Shown: positions 44,872 to 53,794 of the stretch, piece by piece
How the letters are laid out: every line of letters begins with the position of its first letter
Numbering within the stretch: the stretch's first letter is position 1
DNA from: Rhodococcus sp. SMB37
GTDB taxonomy: Bacteria > Actinomycetota > Actinomycetes > Mycobacteriales > Mycobacteriaceae
DNA length: 64,000 nt
Reading direction: 5' to 3'
Assembly (NCBI RefSeq): GCF_004345605.1
Contig: NZ_SLVY01000002.1
Span: forward strand, 310,001-374,000
Made by a program: the position numbers and the translations under genes
The notes under the pieces: generated by a model
What the model saw: only the letters and a program-made list of their open reading frames with translations
Told to the model about the DNA's origin: nothing
Database searches by the model: none

Positions 44872-44957
44872 GACATCCCCTCGGGCTGTGTGCTACTCGG
44901 CCACCTATCGGGCCGTTGCGATCACTCTTCCTCGCCGGAGGTTCCACGGGTAGTCCG

Positions 44958-44973
44958 TTTCCACGATGCGAAA
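44958..44973. promoter_or_regulatory. possible IclR operator upstream of the dioxygenases
   Basis: TTTCCACGATGCGAAA has inverted TTTC/GAAA ends in the gap between the IclR stop and the first TauD start. It is AT-richer than its surroundings. Assignment to the neighbouring IclR regulator rests on position only. Confidence 0.35.
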
Positions 44974-44978
44974 AATAC

Positions 44979-45728
44979 TCAGCCTGAACTTATTTCGCGC
45001 GCGATCGCGACGCGGTCGGACCCACGACCGATACGGTCGGCCGCACGGTGCATCGGAGGCACGATCTGCCGCACCACGGCGTCCGTCAGCCTCCGCCTTT
45101 GCGCCTGCACGCCGATTGCACCCCACGGCCGCCGCATGCCGTCGAACACCGGCACTGCTACAGTAAGCAGAGAAGAGTCGGACTCATCCGGAGCGACTGC
45201 AAACCCGCGCCGACGAATCTGTTCGAGTTCAGCGCGGCAGGGCGCCGCCACTCGGGAACTCGTTGAGAACGCAAGCATCACCCGGCCCATCACGCTACTC
45301 GCGACCGGTTGCCGGGCGCGTGGAATCTGGGCTTCGCAGAACTTCTCGGGAGGCCGGGCAGAAAAGAGCGTGAGTACTTCATCCGACCTCACGACACCCA
45401 AACTCGTCGTGATCTCGATGCCTGCCGCAAGCGCATAGAGCTGCGGTGCACAGAAGTCGACACCCGCCCTCACCAGTGGCGGTACCGCAAGGGTGATCAG
45501 GCCCGGGCCGATGCGATAGCCGTCGCCGCCGGGAACCCTCTCGAGCAGCCCACCACGTAGGAGCGCTTGGGCTATTCGATACGCACTGCTCACCGGAAGA
45601 CCGGTGCGCGCCGCGAGCGAGGAGACCGACAGGTCGGTCGCGCCGTCGTCGAAACATGCGAGCATCGCCACAGCGCGCTCGACTGCGCGGGATCCGGACC
45701 GGGCCTCGTTCGACGGACTACTCACCAT
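44979..45728 (-). CDS. IclR family regulator
   Basis: 249 aa from the ATG at 45728 with GAGGTG upstream; a GTG at 45749 is an alternative. The N-terminal winged helix (RAVERAVAMLACF, then LSVSSLAARTGLPVSSAYR) and the C-terminal IclR ligand domain are complete. It heads the dioxygenase unit on the same strand and is divergent from the ABC importer, so it may control either. IclR proteins often govern use of aromatic or sulfonated carbon sources. Confidence 0.9.
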   Translation of the reverse strand: MVSSPSNEARSGSRAVERAVAMLACFDDGATDLSVSSLAARTGLPVSSAYRIAQALLRGGLLERVPGGDGYRIGPGLITLAVPPLVRAGVDFCAPQLYALAAGIEITTSLGVVRSDEVLTLFSARPPEKFCEAQIPRARQPVASSVMGRVMLAFSTSSRVAAPCRAELEQIRRRGFAVAPDESDSSLLTVAVPVFDGMRRPWGAIGVQAQRRRLTDAVVRQIVPPMHRAADRIGRGSDRVAIAREISSG

Positions 45729-45894
45729 CACCTCACGACTCTCAGTGACCACCCTCTTCGCCCCACCGGCGCGGCAGGGTGATCCTGATCGGAACTCTTG
45801 TCGGCGCAGCCCCCGCAGACAACGGTTCGGCGCGGCACGATCCCAATCCGACCCGGACGGGGAGACACCCTGCACGCCACCCCCACACGTGTTA

Positions 45895-45913
45895 TAAGGT
45901 CACGCTAACAAAA
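45895..45913. promoter_or_regulatory. iron box 1 (DtxR/IdeR-like) upstream of the ABC importer
   Basis: TAAGGTCACGCTAACAAAA matches 15 of 19 positions of the DtxR/IdeR consensus TWAGGTTAGSCTAACCTWA by hand count. It lies 43 bases before the GTG of the binding-protein gene; TAAGGT at its left end could be a -10 element. Confidence 0.6.
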
Positions 45914-45914
45914 G

Positions 45915-45933
45915 TTAGGCAAGCCAAGCTTGA
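45915..45933. promoter_or_regulatory. iron box 2 (DtxR/IdeR-like) upstream of the ABC importer
   Basis: TTAGGCAAGCCAAGCTTGA matches 13 of 19 consensus positions. Its centre is 20 bases from that of box 1, two helical turns, so two repressor dimers could bind on one face. CTAACAAAAGTTAG, a perfect inverted repeat (45905-45918), joins the two. Confidence 0.5.
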
Positions 45934-45955
45934 CTTCGAAAGAATGTGACTCCTC

Positions 45956-47647
45956 GTGATACGTAGTACCCGGCGCCCCCGCGCCGTAACCCGGTCCAGT
46001 ACGGCCCCGTCTCGTGCGGCACGCTCTGCCGCCCCGGCGCTGATCCTCATCCCCGCGTTGCTCGCCGCCGCATGTGGCTCGTCCGACTCGTCGACGTCCA
46101 CCACGGAAGGGCCGGCTCGAGCCGAGTCGCTGACGGTCGCCGTCGCCAAGGACACCGGTCCTCTCAATATCTTCGCCGGTGCGTCCGACCAGATGACCGA
46201 GCTCGTCTACGACAAGCTGCTTTCCCCGTCGCCGTACGTCGCCGACCCGCAGCCGTGGCTGGCCACCGACGTCCGGCAGGTCGATCCCACGACCTGGGAG
46301 GTCGATCTTCGCGACGACGTCACCTGGCACGACGGCGAAGCGTTCACCGCCGACGACGTCGCCTTCAGTTTCCACTACATGCATGCCGCCCCGACCGGGC
46401 GCTTCACGCATCACGTCAACGACACTCCGTCGATCTCGACGGTGGAAGCGACGAGCCCGACCTCGGTCCGGTTCGTGTGCGACTACGCATGCCCCGAACT
46501 CGGCACGGTCACGCTCGCCGATCTCCCCGTGCTTCCCGAACACGTCTGGTCGAAGGTCGACCCAGCAACGGCCAAGGAAGTGACCGACCTCCCGATCGGC
46601 ACCGGGCCGTTCGAGCTCGTGGACTACAGCCCCACCACCGGGTACAGGTTCGAGGCCAACGCCGACTATTTCGCGGGCGCTCCGACGGTCGACGAGCTGG
46701 TCATGCCGGTGATCGCGGACTCCTCGGCGGCATTCACCGCGCTCAGCTCCGGTCAGGTCGACGCCGTCGACCGCGCCCTCACCCCGGAACTCGTCGATCA
46801 GTTCACCGCCTCGAACGACATCGGTACGATCACCGTGGCGCCGCTGACCTACCCCGAGCTGAAACTCAACTTCACCCGTGAGCCCTTCGCGCAGAACGAC
46901 TTCCGTGCCGCGCTGAACTTCGCGGTCGATCGGGATCAGATGCTCGACATCGTCGGCCTCGGCCAGGGCCGCCCCGGCACCCAGGGCTACGTGCACCCGG
47001 ATGCACCGTTTGCCGACCCGGACGCCTCCACCCCGTACGATCCGGCTCAGGCCACCGCTCTGCTCGACTCACTCGGATGGAAGGATATCGACGGCGACGG
47101 CACCCGCGAGAACCCGGCGGGAGAGGACGCACCGTTCACATTGATCGTCAACGGTGGTGACGCGCCGCAGGTCCGCGCCGCCGAACTGATCGCCGAGGAC
47201 TTCGCCGAGGTAGGTATCGACGTCGTCGTCAGCCCCCTCGACGCCGGCTCTCTCTCGGATGCGTCTGCAAAGAAGAACTTCGACCTCTACGTCACCACGA
47301 ACAGTCCGCACGCGGTGGCCGACTCCACGCAGTTCATCATGTCGCACCGTTCGGGCAACCTGTGGAGTCACCCCGATCTTGCCTACCCGGAATTCGATGC
47401 GCTGTACGAGAAATGGCGCGCCACCGAGACCAACGAGTCGCGCATCGCGGCGATGCAGGAGATGCAGGAGCTGTTCAACCGTCAGCCCACCGCCATCGCC
47501 CTGTACTACCCGGACGAGACCTGGGCCTTCCGCGCCGACCGATTCGCCGGCTGGGTCGAGACCCCCGGCTACGGCATCGTCCACAAGTGGTCGTTCCTGC
47601 CCTCCGACGTCGTCGACGCCGCGAACGCGGAAGCCCCGCAGGACTGA
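45956..47647 (+). CDS. peptide/nickel-type ABC substrate-binding lipoprotein
   Basis: 563 aa. A lipoprotein signal ends in LLAAACGSS, followed by a full SBP_bac_5 domain (DVTWHDGEAFTADDVAFSFHY, IGTGPFELVDY and LYYPDETWAF). It should capture the substrate outside the membrane and give it to the permeases encoded next. The stop overlaps the first permease ATG. Two iron-box-like sites lie just upstream, so expression may rise under iron limitation. The family binds peptides, nickel, haem or metal chelates. The GTG start has a poor ribosome site. Confidence 0.9.
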   Translation: MIRSTRRPRAVTRSSTAPSRAARSAAPALILIPALLAAACGSSDSSTSTTEGPARAESLTVAVAKDTGPLNIFAGASDQMTELVYDKLLSPSPYVADPQPWLATDVRQVDPTTWEVDLRDDVTWHDGEAFTADDVAFSFHYMHAAPTGRFTHHVNDTPSISTVEATSPTSVRFVCDYACPELGTVTLADLPVLPEHVWSKVDPATAKEVTDLPIGTGPFELVDYSPTTGYRFEANADYFAGAPTVDELVMPVIADSSAAFTALSSGQVDAVDRALTPELVDQFTASNDIGTITVAPLTYPELKLNFTREPFAQNDFRAALNFAVDRDQMLDIVGLGQGRPGTQGYVHPDAPFADPDASTPYDPAQATALLDSLGWKDIDGDGTRENPAGEDAPFTLIVNGGDAPQVRAAELIAEDFAEVGIDVVVSPLDAGSLSDASAKKNFDLYVTTNSPHAVADSTQFIMSHRSGNLWSHPDLAYPEFDALYEKWRATETNESRIAAMQEMQELFNRQPTAIALYYPDETWAFRADRFAGWVETPGYGIVHKWSFLPSDVVDAANAEAPQD

Positions 47648-48648
47648 TGCCAGCCCTGCGCCGAGCGGGACAGTACGCGCTGGTTCTGTGGGCCGCGGTG
47701 ACATTGAACTTCGCACTTCCACACCTGGCACCGGGTGATCCCGTCAACTATCTGTACGGCGGCGACCAACAGTCACTCGACCCGAAGTACATCGCACAGA
47801 TGCGCGCAGACTACGGGCTCGACCGGCCGATCCTCGAGCAGTACGTCACCTTCTGGTCCGGCCTGCTGCGCGGAGATCTCGGAATGTCCGTACAGCACAA
47901 TCGCCCCGTTCTCGATGTGCTGTGGGAAAAGCTTCCGTGGACGCTCGCGCTGGTCGGGATCGGGACGCTGCTCGCGTTCGTCATCGGCTCCCTACTCGGC
48001 GTATGGGCGGCATGGCGCCGTGGCACCGCGAAGGAAACCGGGACCGTCGTCACGGTTCTCGCGCTCGATTCGATGCCCGGTTTCTGGATCGGCATGATTC
48101 TCATCGCGGTGTTCTCGGTGACGCTCGGCTGGTTCCCGTCGTACGGCGCGGCCTCGTTCGACGCGACCGGTGTCGAATGGCTCACCGAGGTCGCGTCCCG
48201 CATGGCGCTCCCCGTCGCGACGCTCACCATCGCCGGTATCGGCGGGTTCTTCCTCATGACCCGTGCGTCGATGGTGAGCGTGCTCGACGAGCCGTTCATC
48301 CGGCTCGCCCGAGCCAAGGGGCTCGGCGAGTTCCGTGTCGCGCTCGGGCATGCGCTGCGCAACGCCCTGTTGCCCGTGTACACCACGCTCACCCTCACCG
48401 TCGGGGTGCTGCTGTCGGGTGCTGTCGTCGTCGAATCCGTGTTCGCCTACCCGGGCCTGGGCAAACTCACCTTCGATGCTGTCACCGCGCGTGACTATCC
48501 GCTGCTGCAGGGTGCGTTTCTGCTCGCCACGGTCGGCATCGTCGCCGCGAATCTACTTGCCGATCTGACCTACCCGCTGCTCGATCCTCGGGTGCGCAAG
48601 GACCGGACCGCCGCGACGAAGCGCGCACTGGAAGGGACACCGGTATGA
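47647..48648 (+). CDS. ABC transporter permease (DppB type)
   Basis: 333 aa with six membrane helices and the usual first periplasmic loop (PGDPVNYLYGG and YGLDRPILEQY). The cytoplasmic EAA-like loop is seen as FIRLARAKGLGEFRVALGHALRNALLP. It overlaps the neighbours at both ends. Together with the permease half of the next gene it forms the membrane pore of the importer. Confidence 0.93.
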   Translation: MPALRRAGQYALVLWAAVTLNFALPHLAPGDPVNYLYGGDQQSLDPKYIAQMRADYGLDRPILEQYVTFWSGLLRGDLGMSVQHNRPVLDVLWEKLPWTLALVGIGTLLAFVIGSLLGVWAAWRRGTAKETGTVVTVLALDSMPGFWIGMILIAVFSVTLGWFPSYGAASFDATGVEWLTEVASRMALPVATLTIAGIGGFFLMTRASMVSVLDEPFIRLARAKGLGEFRVALGHALRNALLPVYTTLTLTVGVLLSGAVVVESVFAYPGLGKLTFDAVTARDYPLLQGAFLLATVGIVAANLLADLTYPLLDPRVRKDRTAATKRALEGTPV

Positions 48649-50336
48649 GTCTTCTCGGCACGAAGACCCGCTCGCGTCGCCTCGCACTCGTGGGCGCCGT
48701 GATTCTGGGGATTCTTCTGCTGTGCGCGGCCGCAGCGCCCTGGCTCGCGCCGTACGACCCCACCGAACGCGTCACCCGGCCGTTTGCCGCACCCTCCACA
48801 GACCATTGGCTCGGCGCCGACGACGTGGGCCACGACCTACTGTCGATGCTCATCCACGGCGCCCAGATCTCCTTGTTCGTCGGTGTGGTCGCGGCTCTCG
48901 TCGCAACCACGATCGGCACCGCGATGGGCATCGCCGCCGGGTATGTGCGCGGAGCCGTCGACACCGTACTGATGCGCATCGTCGATGTGGTGCTGTCGTT
49001 GCCGGTGCTGCCGCTGACGATCGTCATCGGAGTCTTCGCGGGCCCCGGCCTGGGCACCCAGGTCATGGTTATCTCGGCAGTGCTGTGGGCAGGTCTCGCC
49101 CGCGAATTGCGCGCGCAAGTACTGACTCTGCGCGAGCGGGACTACATCCAGGCGGAGCGGGCCATGGGCGCAGGCCCCGTGTATGTGCTGCGTCGGCATG
49201 TCCTTCCCGCGATTCTGCCACTGGTGATCCCGCAGTTCGTACTTACCGTCAAGACCGCGATCCTGCTCGAGGCATCACTGGCGTTCCTCGGGCTGGGCGA
49301 CATCTCGGCGGCGAGCTGGGGGGCGATGCTGTCGATGGCCCACGCACGCAACGCCTTCCTCACCGACGCATGGGTCTGGTGGGTCCTGCCGCCGGGCATC
49401 GCCATCGCGGTCACCGTGCTCGGGTTCGCGTTGCTCGGCAATGCTATCGAGGAACGGTCGCGCCCGATCCTCACGGCCCACCAGTACCGGCTGCGTCGAA
49501 AGGCGCGGCCGGCGGAGGCACCTCCTGTCGACGAGATTCCGGTCGCACCGCTCGTCGTCGACGGCCTGACGGTCGTGTACGGCGAGCAGGGCAGCGGCGC
49601 AACGAAGGTGTCGTTCGCTGTCGAGGCGGGTGAACTCGTCGGCCTCGTCGGCGAATCGGGCAGTGGGAAATCGACCGTTGCCGCCGCGACGCTCGGGCTG
49701 CTCCCCTCCGCAGCAAGGATCACGTCCGGACGTGTCCTCGTGTCCGGCCGCGATGTCGCCGCGCTGCCGAACGAGGAACTACGAGCGCTCCGTGGGAACC
49801 GAATCTCCCTGATCCCGCAGGAAGCGCTGAGCGCGCTGAACCCTGTGCGCAGCATCGGATCCCAGATGGACGAGGCGATTCTGGTGCACCGCCCGTGCAG
49901 CCGACACGAGGCGCGTGATCGAACGCTCGAGTTGCTCACACAGGTCGGACTCGGCGCCGACCGCGCCGCCGCGTATCCGCACCAACTCTCGGGCGGTATG
50001 CGCCAGCGGGTCGTGATTGCGATGGCACTGGCCAACGAACCGGATGTGGTGATCGCCGACGAACCGACCAGTGGTCTCGATGTTCTCCGTGAGGCGGAGA
50101 TACTGGCGCTGCTCGATGACCTCCGCAGACACCACTCGCTCGCACTGCTCATCGTCACGCACAACCTGCCGGTCATCGAGCGCATCGCCGATCGCATCGC
50201 GGTGATGAAAGACGGCGAACTCGTCGAGATCGGCACGGCCTCGCAGATCGGCACCGACCCTCGGCATCCGTACACCCGCAGGCTGGTCGACGCTGCGCCG
50301 CGGCTCGAATCCCTCCGGGAGAAGGTAGCTCGATGA
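48645..50336 (+). CDS. ABC permease (DppC type) fused to an ATP-binding subunit (DppD type)
   Basis: 563 aa. Residues about 1-285 are a DppC-like permease with five or six helices and the loop DYIQAERAMGAGPVYVLRRH. A short linker (about 285-305) leads to an ABC ATPase with Walker A GESGSGKST, signature LSGGMRQR and Walker B VVIADEPTSGLD. There is no stop or start between them, so this is a genuine fusion of subunits that are normally separate. Overlaps of four bases at each end couple it to the operon. Confidence 0.92.
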   Translation: MSLLGTKTRSRRLALVGAVILGILLLCAAAAPWLAPYDPTERVTRPFAAPSTDHWLGADDVGHDLLSMLIHGAQISLFVGVVAALVATTIGTAMGIAAGYVRGAVDTVLMRIVDVVLSLPVLPLTIVIGVFAGPGLGTQVMVISAVLWAGLARELRAQVLTLRERDYIQAERAMGAGPVYVLRRHVLPAILPLVIPQFVLTVKTAILLEASLAFLGLGDISAASWGAMLSMAHARNAFLTDAWVWWVLPPGIAIAVTVLGFALLGNAIEERSRPILTAHQYRLRRKARPAEAPPVDEIPVAPLVVDGLTVVYGEQGSGATKVSFAVEAGELVGLVGESGSGKSTVAAATLGLLPSAARITSGRVLVSGRDVAALPNEELRALRGNRISLIPQEALSALNPVRSIGSQMDEAILVHRPCSRHEARDRTLELLTQVGLGADRAAAYPHQLSGGMRQRVVIAMALANEPDVVIADEPTSGLDVLREAEILALLDDLRRHHSLALLIVTHNLPVIERIADRIAVMKDGELVEIGTASQIGTDPRHPYTRRLVDAAPRLESLREKVAR

Positions 50337-51094
50337 GCGCATTGCTCGAAGTCGATTCGTTGTCGGTGGTGTTCGGCGGGTCCCCCGCTGTGGACGACGT
50401 GTCCTTCCGGCTCCGCACCGGCGAATCCGTCGCCCTGGTAGGTGGTTCGGGGGCCGGAAAGTCCACGGTTGCGCGGGCGATCGCCGGGCTCGTCTCCGCG
50501 ACGTCGGGCCGCATCGTGTTCGACGATGTCGACCTGACCACCGCCTCGACACGCGCGGGTCGAACGCTGCGGCGCGGCATGCACCTGGTCTTCCAGGATC
50601 CATACGCCTCGCTCCCACCGGGGATGCGTGTCGGCGACATCGTCGCCGAGCCGATGGTGATCCACCGAATCGGCGACAGAACCGCCAGGCGCGACTCCGT
50701 CCTGGACGCGCTCGCGTCGGTGCGGCTGACTCCGGCAGCCGATTTCGTCGACCGCTACCAGCACGAGTTGTCGGGTGGGCAGCGACAGCGCGTCGCGTTC
50801 GCGCGAGCACTCGTGACCCGGCCCCGACTCCTGCTTGCCGACGAACCCACCAGCGGACTCGACGCGTCGCTGCGCGTGGAGATCGTCGATCTGATGTCCG
50901 ATCTGGCACGCACCCAGGATCTCGCCGTCCTCCACATCACGCACGACCTGGCGCTCGCAGCTCGGAGCTGCGACGCCGTCATGGTCATGCAGGACGGGGT
51001 GGTCGTCGAAACGGGAAGTTCCACTGAAGTGCTCACCAATCCCTCGCACCGATACACGGCGGCATTGGTGGCCGCCGCGACCGGCGCACAGTGA
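50333..51094 (+). CDS. ABC transporter ATP-binding protein (DppF type)
   Basis: 253 aa. Walker A is GGSGAGKST, the signature LSGGQRQR and Walker B LLLADEPTSGLD. It should pair with the ATPase half of the preceding fusion as the second ATPase of the importer. The GTG/ATG overlap with that gene keeps the operon tight. It is short for DppF, without the C-terminal oligopeptide/dipeptide extension. Confidence 0.93.
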   Translation: MSALLEVDSLSVVFGGSPAVDDVSFRLRTGESVALVGGSGAGKSTVARAIAGLVSATSGRIVFDDVDLTTASTRAGRTLRRGMHLVFQDPYASLPPGMRVGDIVAEPMVIHRIGDRTARRDSVLDALASVRLTPAADFVDRYQHELSGGQRQRVAFARALVTRPRLLLADEPTSGLDASLRVEIVDLMSDLARTQDLAVLHITHDLALAARSCDAVMVMQDGVVVETGSSTEVLTNPSHRYTAALVAAATGAQ

Positions 51095-51116
51095 ACAACT
51101 ACAGGAGAGATACGAC

Positions 51117-51623
51117 ATGTCTGCACAACTTGATCTGATCGACAACGGGATGCCCATCGACTTCACCGTCGACGACGTGATGAAGTACCACGGCCCCGGA
51201 TTCCCAGGAGGTGTCGCCCACGCCGTCAAGGTGCTCGAGCGCGCCCTGCCGGCCCTGAGTCCCGACGCCCCGGCCGAGCGTCGCGAGATCACCATCTCCA
51301 CCGCACATCGCGGTCCGGGCGTACGCGACACATTCGAAGTGGTCGCACGCGCCGTCACGGAGGATCGGTTCACAGTGGATTCGACGCTCGAGCGCACCGA
51401 CCGAGGCTCGACCCTCGAGCGCTACGTGTTCGTGCTCTCCTACCGCGCCACCACGGTGCGCCTCGAGATCCGCGAAGGTTTCGTCACCGACGAGTTCATC
51501 AACCTCGGCCGCAAGGCGGATCGCACCGACGCCGAGAACGCTCGGCTCACGGTCCTCAAGCAGGAGATGGCCGATCGTCTGCTCGCCGCACCCGCGGACG
51601 AGGTCTACGACATCGTGGGATAA
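51117..51623 (+). CDS. hypothetical protein, possibly a degenerate FmdE-like domain
   Basis: 168 aa; AGGAGA lies ten bases before the ATG. The stretch VMKYHGPGFPGGVAHAVKVLERAL resembles the FmdE pattern HGHxCPG..., but the second His and the Cys are replaced (HGPGFPG), so a metal site would be lost. Another segment with RGPGVRDTFEVV is where FmdE has its GCTxGK. No signal or helices. It directly follows the importer and is probably part of the operon. The FmdE relation is tentative and the function unknown. Confidence 0.6.
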   Translation: MSAQLDLIDNGMPIDFTVDDVMKYHGPGFPGGVAHAVKVLERALPALSPDAPAERREITISTAHRGPGVRDTFEVVARAVTEDRFTVDSTLERTDRGSTLERYVFVLSYRATTVRLEIREGFVTDEFINLGRKADRTDAENARLTVLKQEMADRLLAAPADEVYDIVG

Positions 51624-51647
51624 CCGCGGGTCCGTACTGTACGACCA

Positions 51648-52055
51648 ATGCCCTCCCCACGCACACCATTGATCCTGCTCACTGTCGCCGCCGCGTCGGT
51701 GGCGACCTGGTTCGCGTGGCTCGGATGGGGGACCGGTTACCGAACACTGCCGGACGGCAGTGTGACAGGGCCGTATTCGACGATGCAGGTGGTCGCGTCC
51801 GGAGTGACGATCACCTGCATCGTCGTCGTCGGGTGCCTGGCGTTGCGCCGCTCGGTCAGGGGCAGCATCGCGGTGGTCACGTGCACGACCGTCGGGTTCG
51901 CGCTCGCGTGGGGGCGCAACGCAGCAGCGAGCGACGAGAGCGGACTGTGGGTCGTGGGTCTGCTGTTACTCGTAGCAGGCACTGCTGTCGGAGAATCCGC
52001 GGTCGCGGTGCTCACCTGGCTCGTGTCTCGCCGCGTAGTGCAACACCGGCGCTGA
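51648..52055 (+). CDS. small integral membrane protein
   Basis: 135 aa with four predicted helices (about residues 7-24, 44-64, 73-88 and 100-122) joined by short polar loops. I do not recognise a family. It follows the FmdE-like gene by 24 bases and could be the last member of the importer operon or a separate unit. Confidence 0.7.
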   Translation: MPSPRTPLILLTVAAASVATWFAWLGWGTGYRTLPDGSVTGPYSTMQVVASGVTITCIVVVGCLALRRSVRGSIAVVTCTTVGFALAWGRNAAASDESGLWVVGLLLLVAGTAVGESAVAVLTWLVSRRVVQHRR

Positions 52056-52130
52056 GCGAGGTGGCCGCTGGTCGAGGTGGACCAGCGACGTTCGCCGAAC
52101 GTGTCGGACACCCCGGTTACCGTCCCGAGC

Positions 52131-52343
52131 ATGACCGACATACCCAAGGGCCCCGAATCGTATTTCCCGTCCATCGAGAAGAAGTACGGCCGACCGATCG
52201 AGGAGTGGAAGGCGTTGATCCGCTCGTCCGAACTGACGAAACACATGGAACTCGTGAACTGGCTGAAAACCGATCACGAAGTGGGGCATGGTCACGCGAA
52301 TGCTCTTGTCGCCCATATCCTGAGCGAATCCGGGGCAGAGTAG
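52131..52343 (+). CDS. DUF4287 domain small protein
   Basis: 70 aa from the ATG at 52131, seven bases after TACCGT (52118-52123), so probably leaderless. The sequence (SYFPSIEKKYGRPIEEWKAL, then VNWLKTDHEVGHGHANAL) is a single DUF4287 unit, common in actinobacteria and of unknown function. Confidence 0.85.
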   Translation: MTDIPKGPESYFPSIEKKYGRPIEEWKALIRSSELTKHMELVNWLKTDHEVGHGHANALVAHILSESGAE

Positions 52344-52344
52344 G

Positions 52345-52384
52345 CCGGCGCCCGGTCACCGACAATGCGGTGGCCGGGGCGCCG
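52345..52384. terminator. bidirectional hairpin terminator
   Basis: A 15-16-bp stem with small mismatches (52345-52360 with 52369-52384) around the loop GACAATGC, between the convergent DUF4287 gene and the amidotransferase-like pair. Confidence 0.7.
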
Positions 52385-52406
52385 TCGTCTCACGTATCCG
52401 ACGTAC

Positions 52407-53081
52407 TCATGTGTGGTCTACCCAGCGCAGAAGCGCGTAGAGGAATCGGGTCGCGCCCGGCATGAAGTTGCTGCCGTGGTGGTAGGTCGGATCGAGGGTC
52501 GTGACGATCAGTCGCCCCGCGGTCGAGACGGTGTCCTCGTACAGCATCATGCCCGCGTCGTGCGCATCACCCGCGGCGTCGGGCTCCTCGGAGACGATCA
52601 GCGGTACCACGTCTGCGTCCGTGCGCAGCAGTCCGTGGTGATGCCAGATCGCCGACTTGGTGGTCAGGTACTGCCATGATTCGTGGTCGTGACTACGGGT
52701 GCGGATCAACGGATCCTCCCCGTGGAGCCACCACCAGAAGTTCGTCGGCCGCGGTTCCCATTCGACGCCGGGAAGCCAGGTGTGGACGTGGTTCTCGCCG
52801 AGCACGACTAGGGTGCCGCCGCGCTCGGCGACAGCGCGGAACTGCGCGGCGTGGCGGGCGACGAGGTCGGGGTGCAGGCGGTCGGCGAGGATCACCGTCG
52901 AGTAGCCGTCGAGGTCTCCGTCGACGAGGTCTGCGAGATAGTGGAATTCCGGCTGGTGGGCGAGCACCGCCGGGTCCTTCATCGTCTGCAGGTGCGGGTA
53001 GGAGCCGCCGTGGACGAGCGCGAGTCGCGTGCCCTGCTGGGGCGCACGGTCGGTACGGGAGAAGGGTTCGACGGTCGTCAC
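52407..53081 (-). CDS. ThuA/glutamine-amidotransferase-like protein (second of a pair)
   Basis: 224 aa from a GTG at 53081, overlapping the stop of the upstream gene (GTGA). The fold is that of class I glutamine amidotransferases and ThuA: RLALVHGGSYPHL, then YSTVILADRLHPDL and GGTLVVLGENH. No Cys follows the nucleophile-elbow position, so amidotransferase chemistry is doubtful. The Trp-rich TNFWWWLHGEDP and two His-rich loops (HDHE, WHHHG) could hold metal or substrate. It is likely transcribed from the promoter with the iron box at 53776. Confidence 0.75.
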   Translation of the reverse strand: MTTVEPFSRTDRAPQQGTRLALVHGGSYPHLQTMKDPAVLAHQPEFHYLADLVDGDLDGYSTVILADRLHPDLVARHAAQFRAVAERGGTLVVLGENHVHTWLPGVEWEPRPTNFWWWLHGEDPLIRTRSHDHESWQYLTTKSAIWHHHGLLRTDADVVPLIVSEEPDAAGDAHDAGMMLYEDTVSTAGRLIVTTLDPTYHHGSNFMPGATRFLYALLRWVDHT

Positions 53082-53722
53082 CGCTGCACCAGCCAATCGA
53101 TGAGTTGCGTCGTCAGTTTCGAGGAGCTGTTGGGGTCGTTCGCCCAGCCTGTGAGGTCGTTGCCGCCGTGCGCAAGTACCTGCCCCTGTCCCAATGGGTA
53201 GACGTAGTCGAGGGGCAGAGCGTGGCGCCCGATCCGGGTGGCAACGTGGGCGTCCACCGGAATCTTGTCGATGTAGCCGCGCGCGTAGAACCCTGTGACA
53301 CCCTTTCGAGTACTCAGATCGACAGGATCGACGCCGGCCCATACCGGGTGCGGGTCGCCGAGAGTGATCGCCAGGTCTTTCGGACCGGTGTACGCGAGCT
53401 TGCGCCACACACCCAGCCCCGGAAGGAATTCGGTGAGCACATGTCCCATGACCGCGACCCGGCCACCCGAGGTGACGAACTCGGTGAGCAGGTGCTTGTT
53501 TCGCTCCAGGAAGATCTGGTCGGAACCTCCACCGATGATCAGGCCGCGTACCGACGAGAGGTCTGTGTGAGGAAGGCGGTAGAGGTCGACCTCACCGAGC
53601 CGGGGGTCGCCGTGGACACCCCCCTCGAGATTGTCGCTTCCCATGGTGATTCGTAGGACCGGAGCGAGTGCGGCGGAGACAACTTCGCCTGGGTCGGGAG
53701 CGGTGCGTTCAGGTGCTGACAC
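53078..53722 (-). CDS. glutamine-amidotransferase-like protein (first of a pair)
   Basis: 214 aa; the GTG at 53722 has GGAAG upstream. It has the same general Rossmann-like pattern as its neighbour (GLIIGGGSDQIFL, GGRVAVMGHVLTEFLPGLG, LGQGQVLAHGGNDL), again without an obvious Cys nucleophile. The two proteins might form a heterodimer. They have no recognised function. A promoter with an iron box lies 54 bases upstream, so the pair is probably made under iron shortage. Confidence 0.75.
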   Translation of the reverse strand: MSAPERTAPDPGEVVSAALAPVLRITMGSDNLEGGVHGDPRLGEVDLYRLPHTDLSSVRGLIIGGGSDQIFLERNKHLLTEFVTSGGRVAVMGHVLTEFLPGLGVWRKLAYTGPKDLAITLGDPHPVWAGVDPVDLSTRKGVTGFYARGYIDKIPVDAHVATRIGRHALPLDYVYPLGQGQVLAHGGNDLTGWANDPNSSSKLTTQLIDWLVQR

Positions 53723-53775
53723 AGGATTCTTCCGCTAGGTCGAGCATGACGCTCGTGAGGCAACGTAACGGTTCA

Positions 53776-53794
53776 TAAGGTAAGCCTTTCTTAA
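53776..53794. promoter_or_regulatory. iron box (DtxR/IdeR-like) at the amidotransferase-like pair
   Basis: TAAGGTAAGCCTTTCTTAA matches 15 of 19 positions of TWAGGTTAGSCTAACCTWA. It overlaps the -10 element and part of the spacer of the promoter for the pair, the place where DtxR-type repressors act. Confidence 0.72.
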
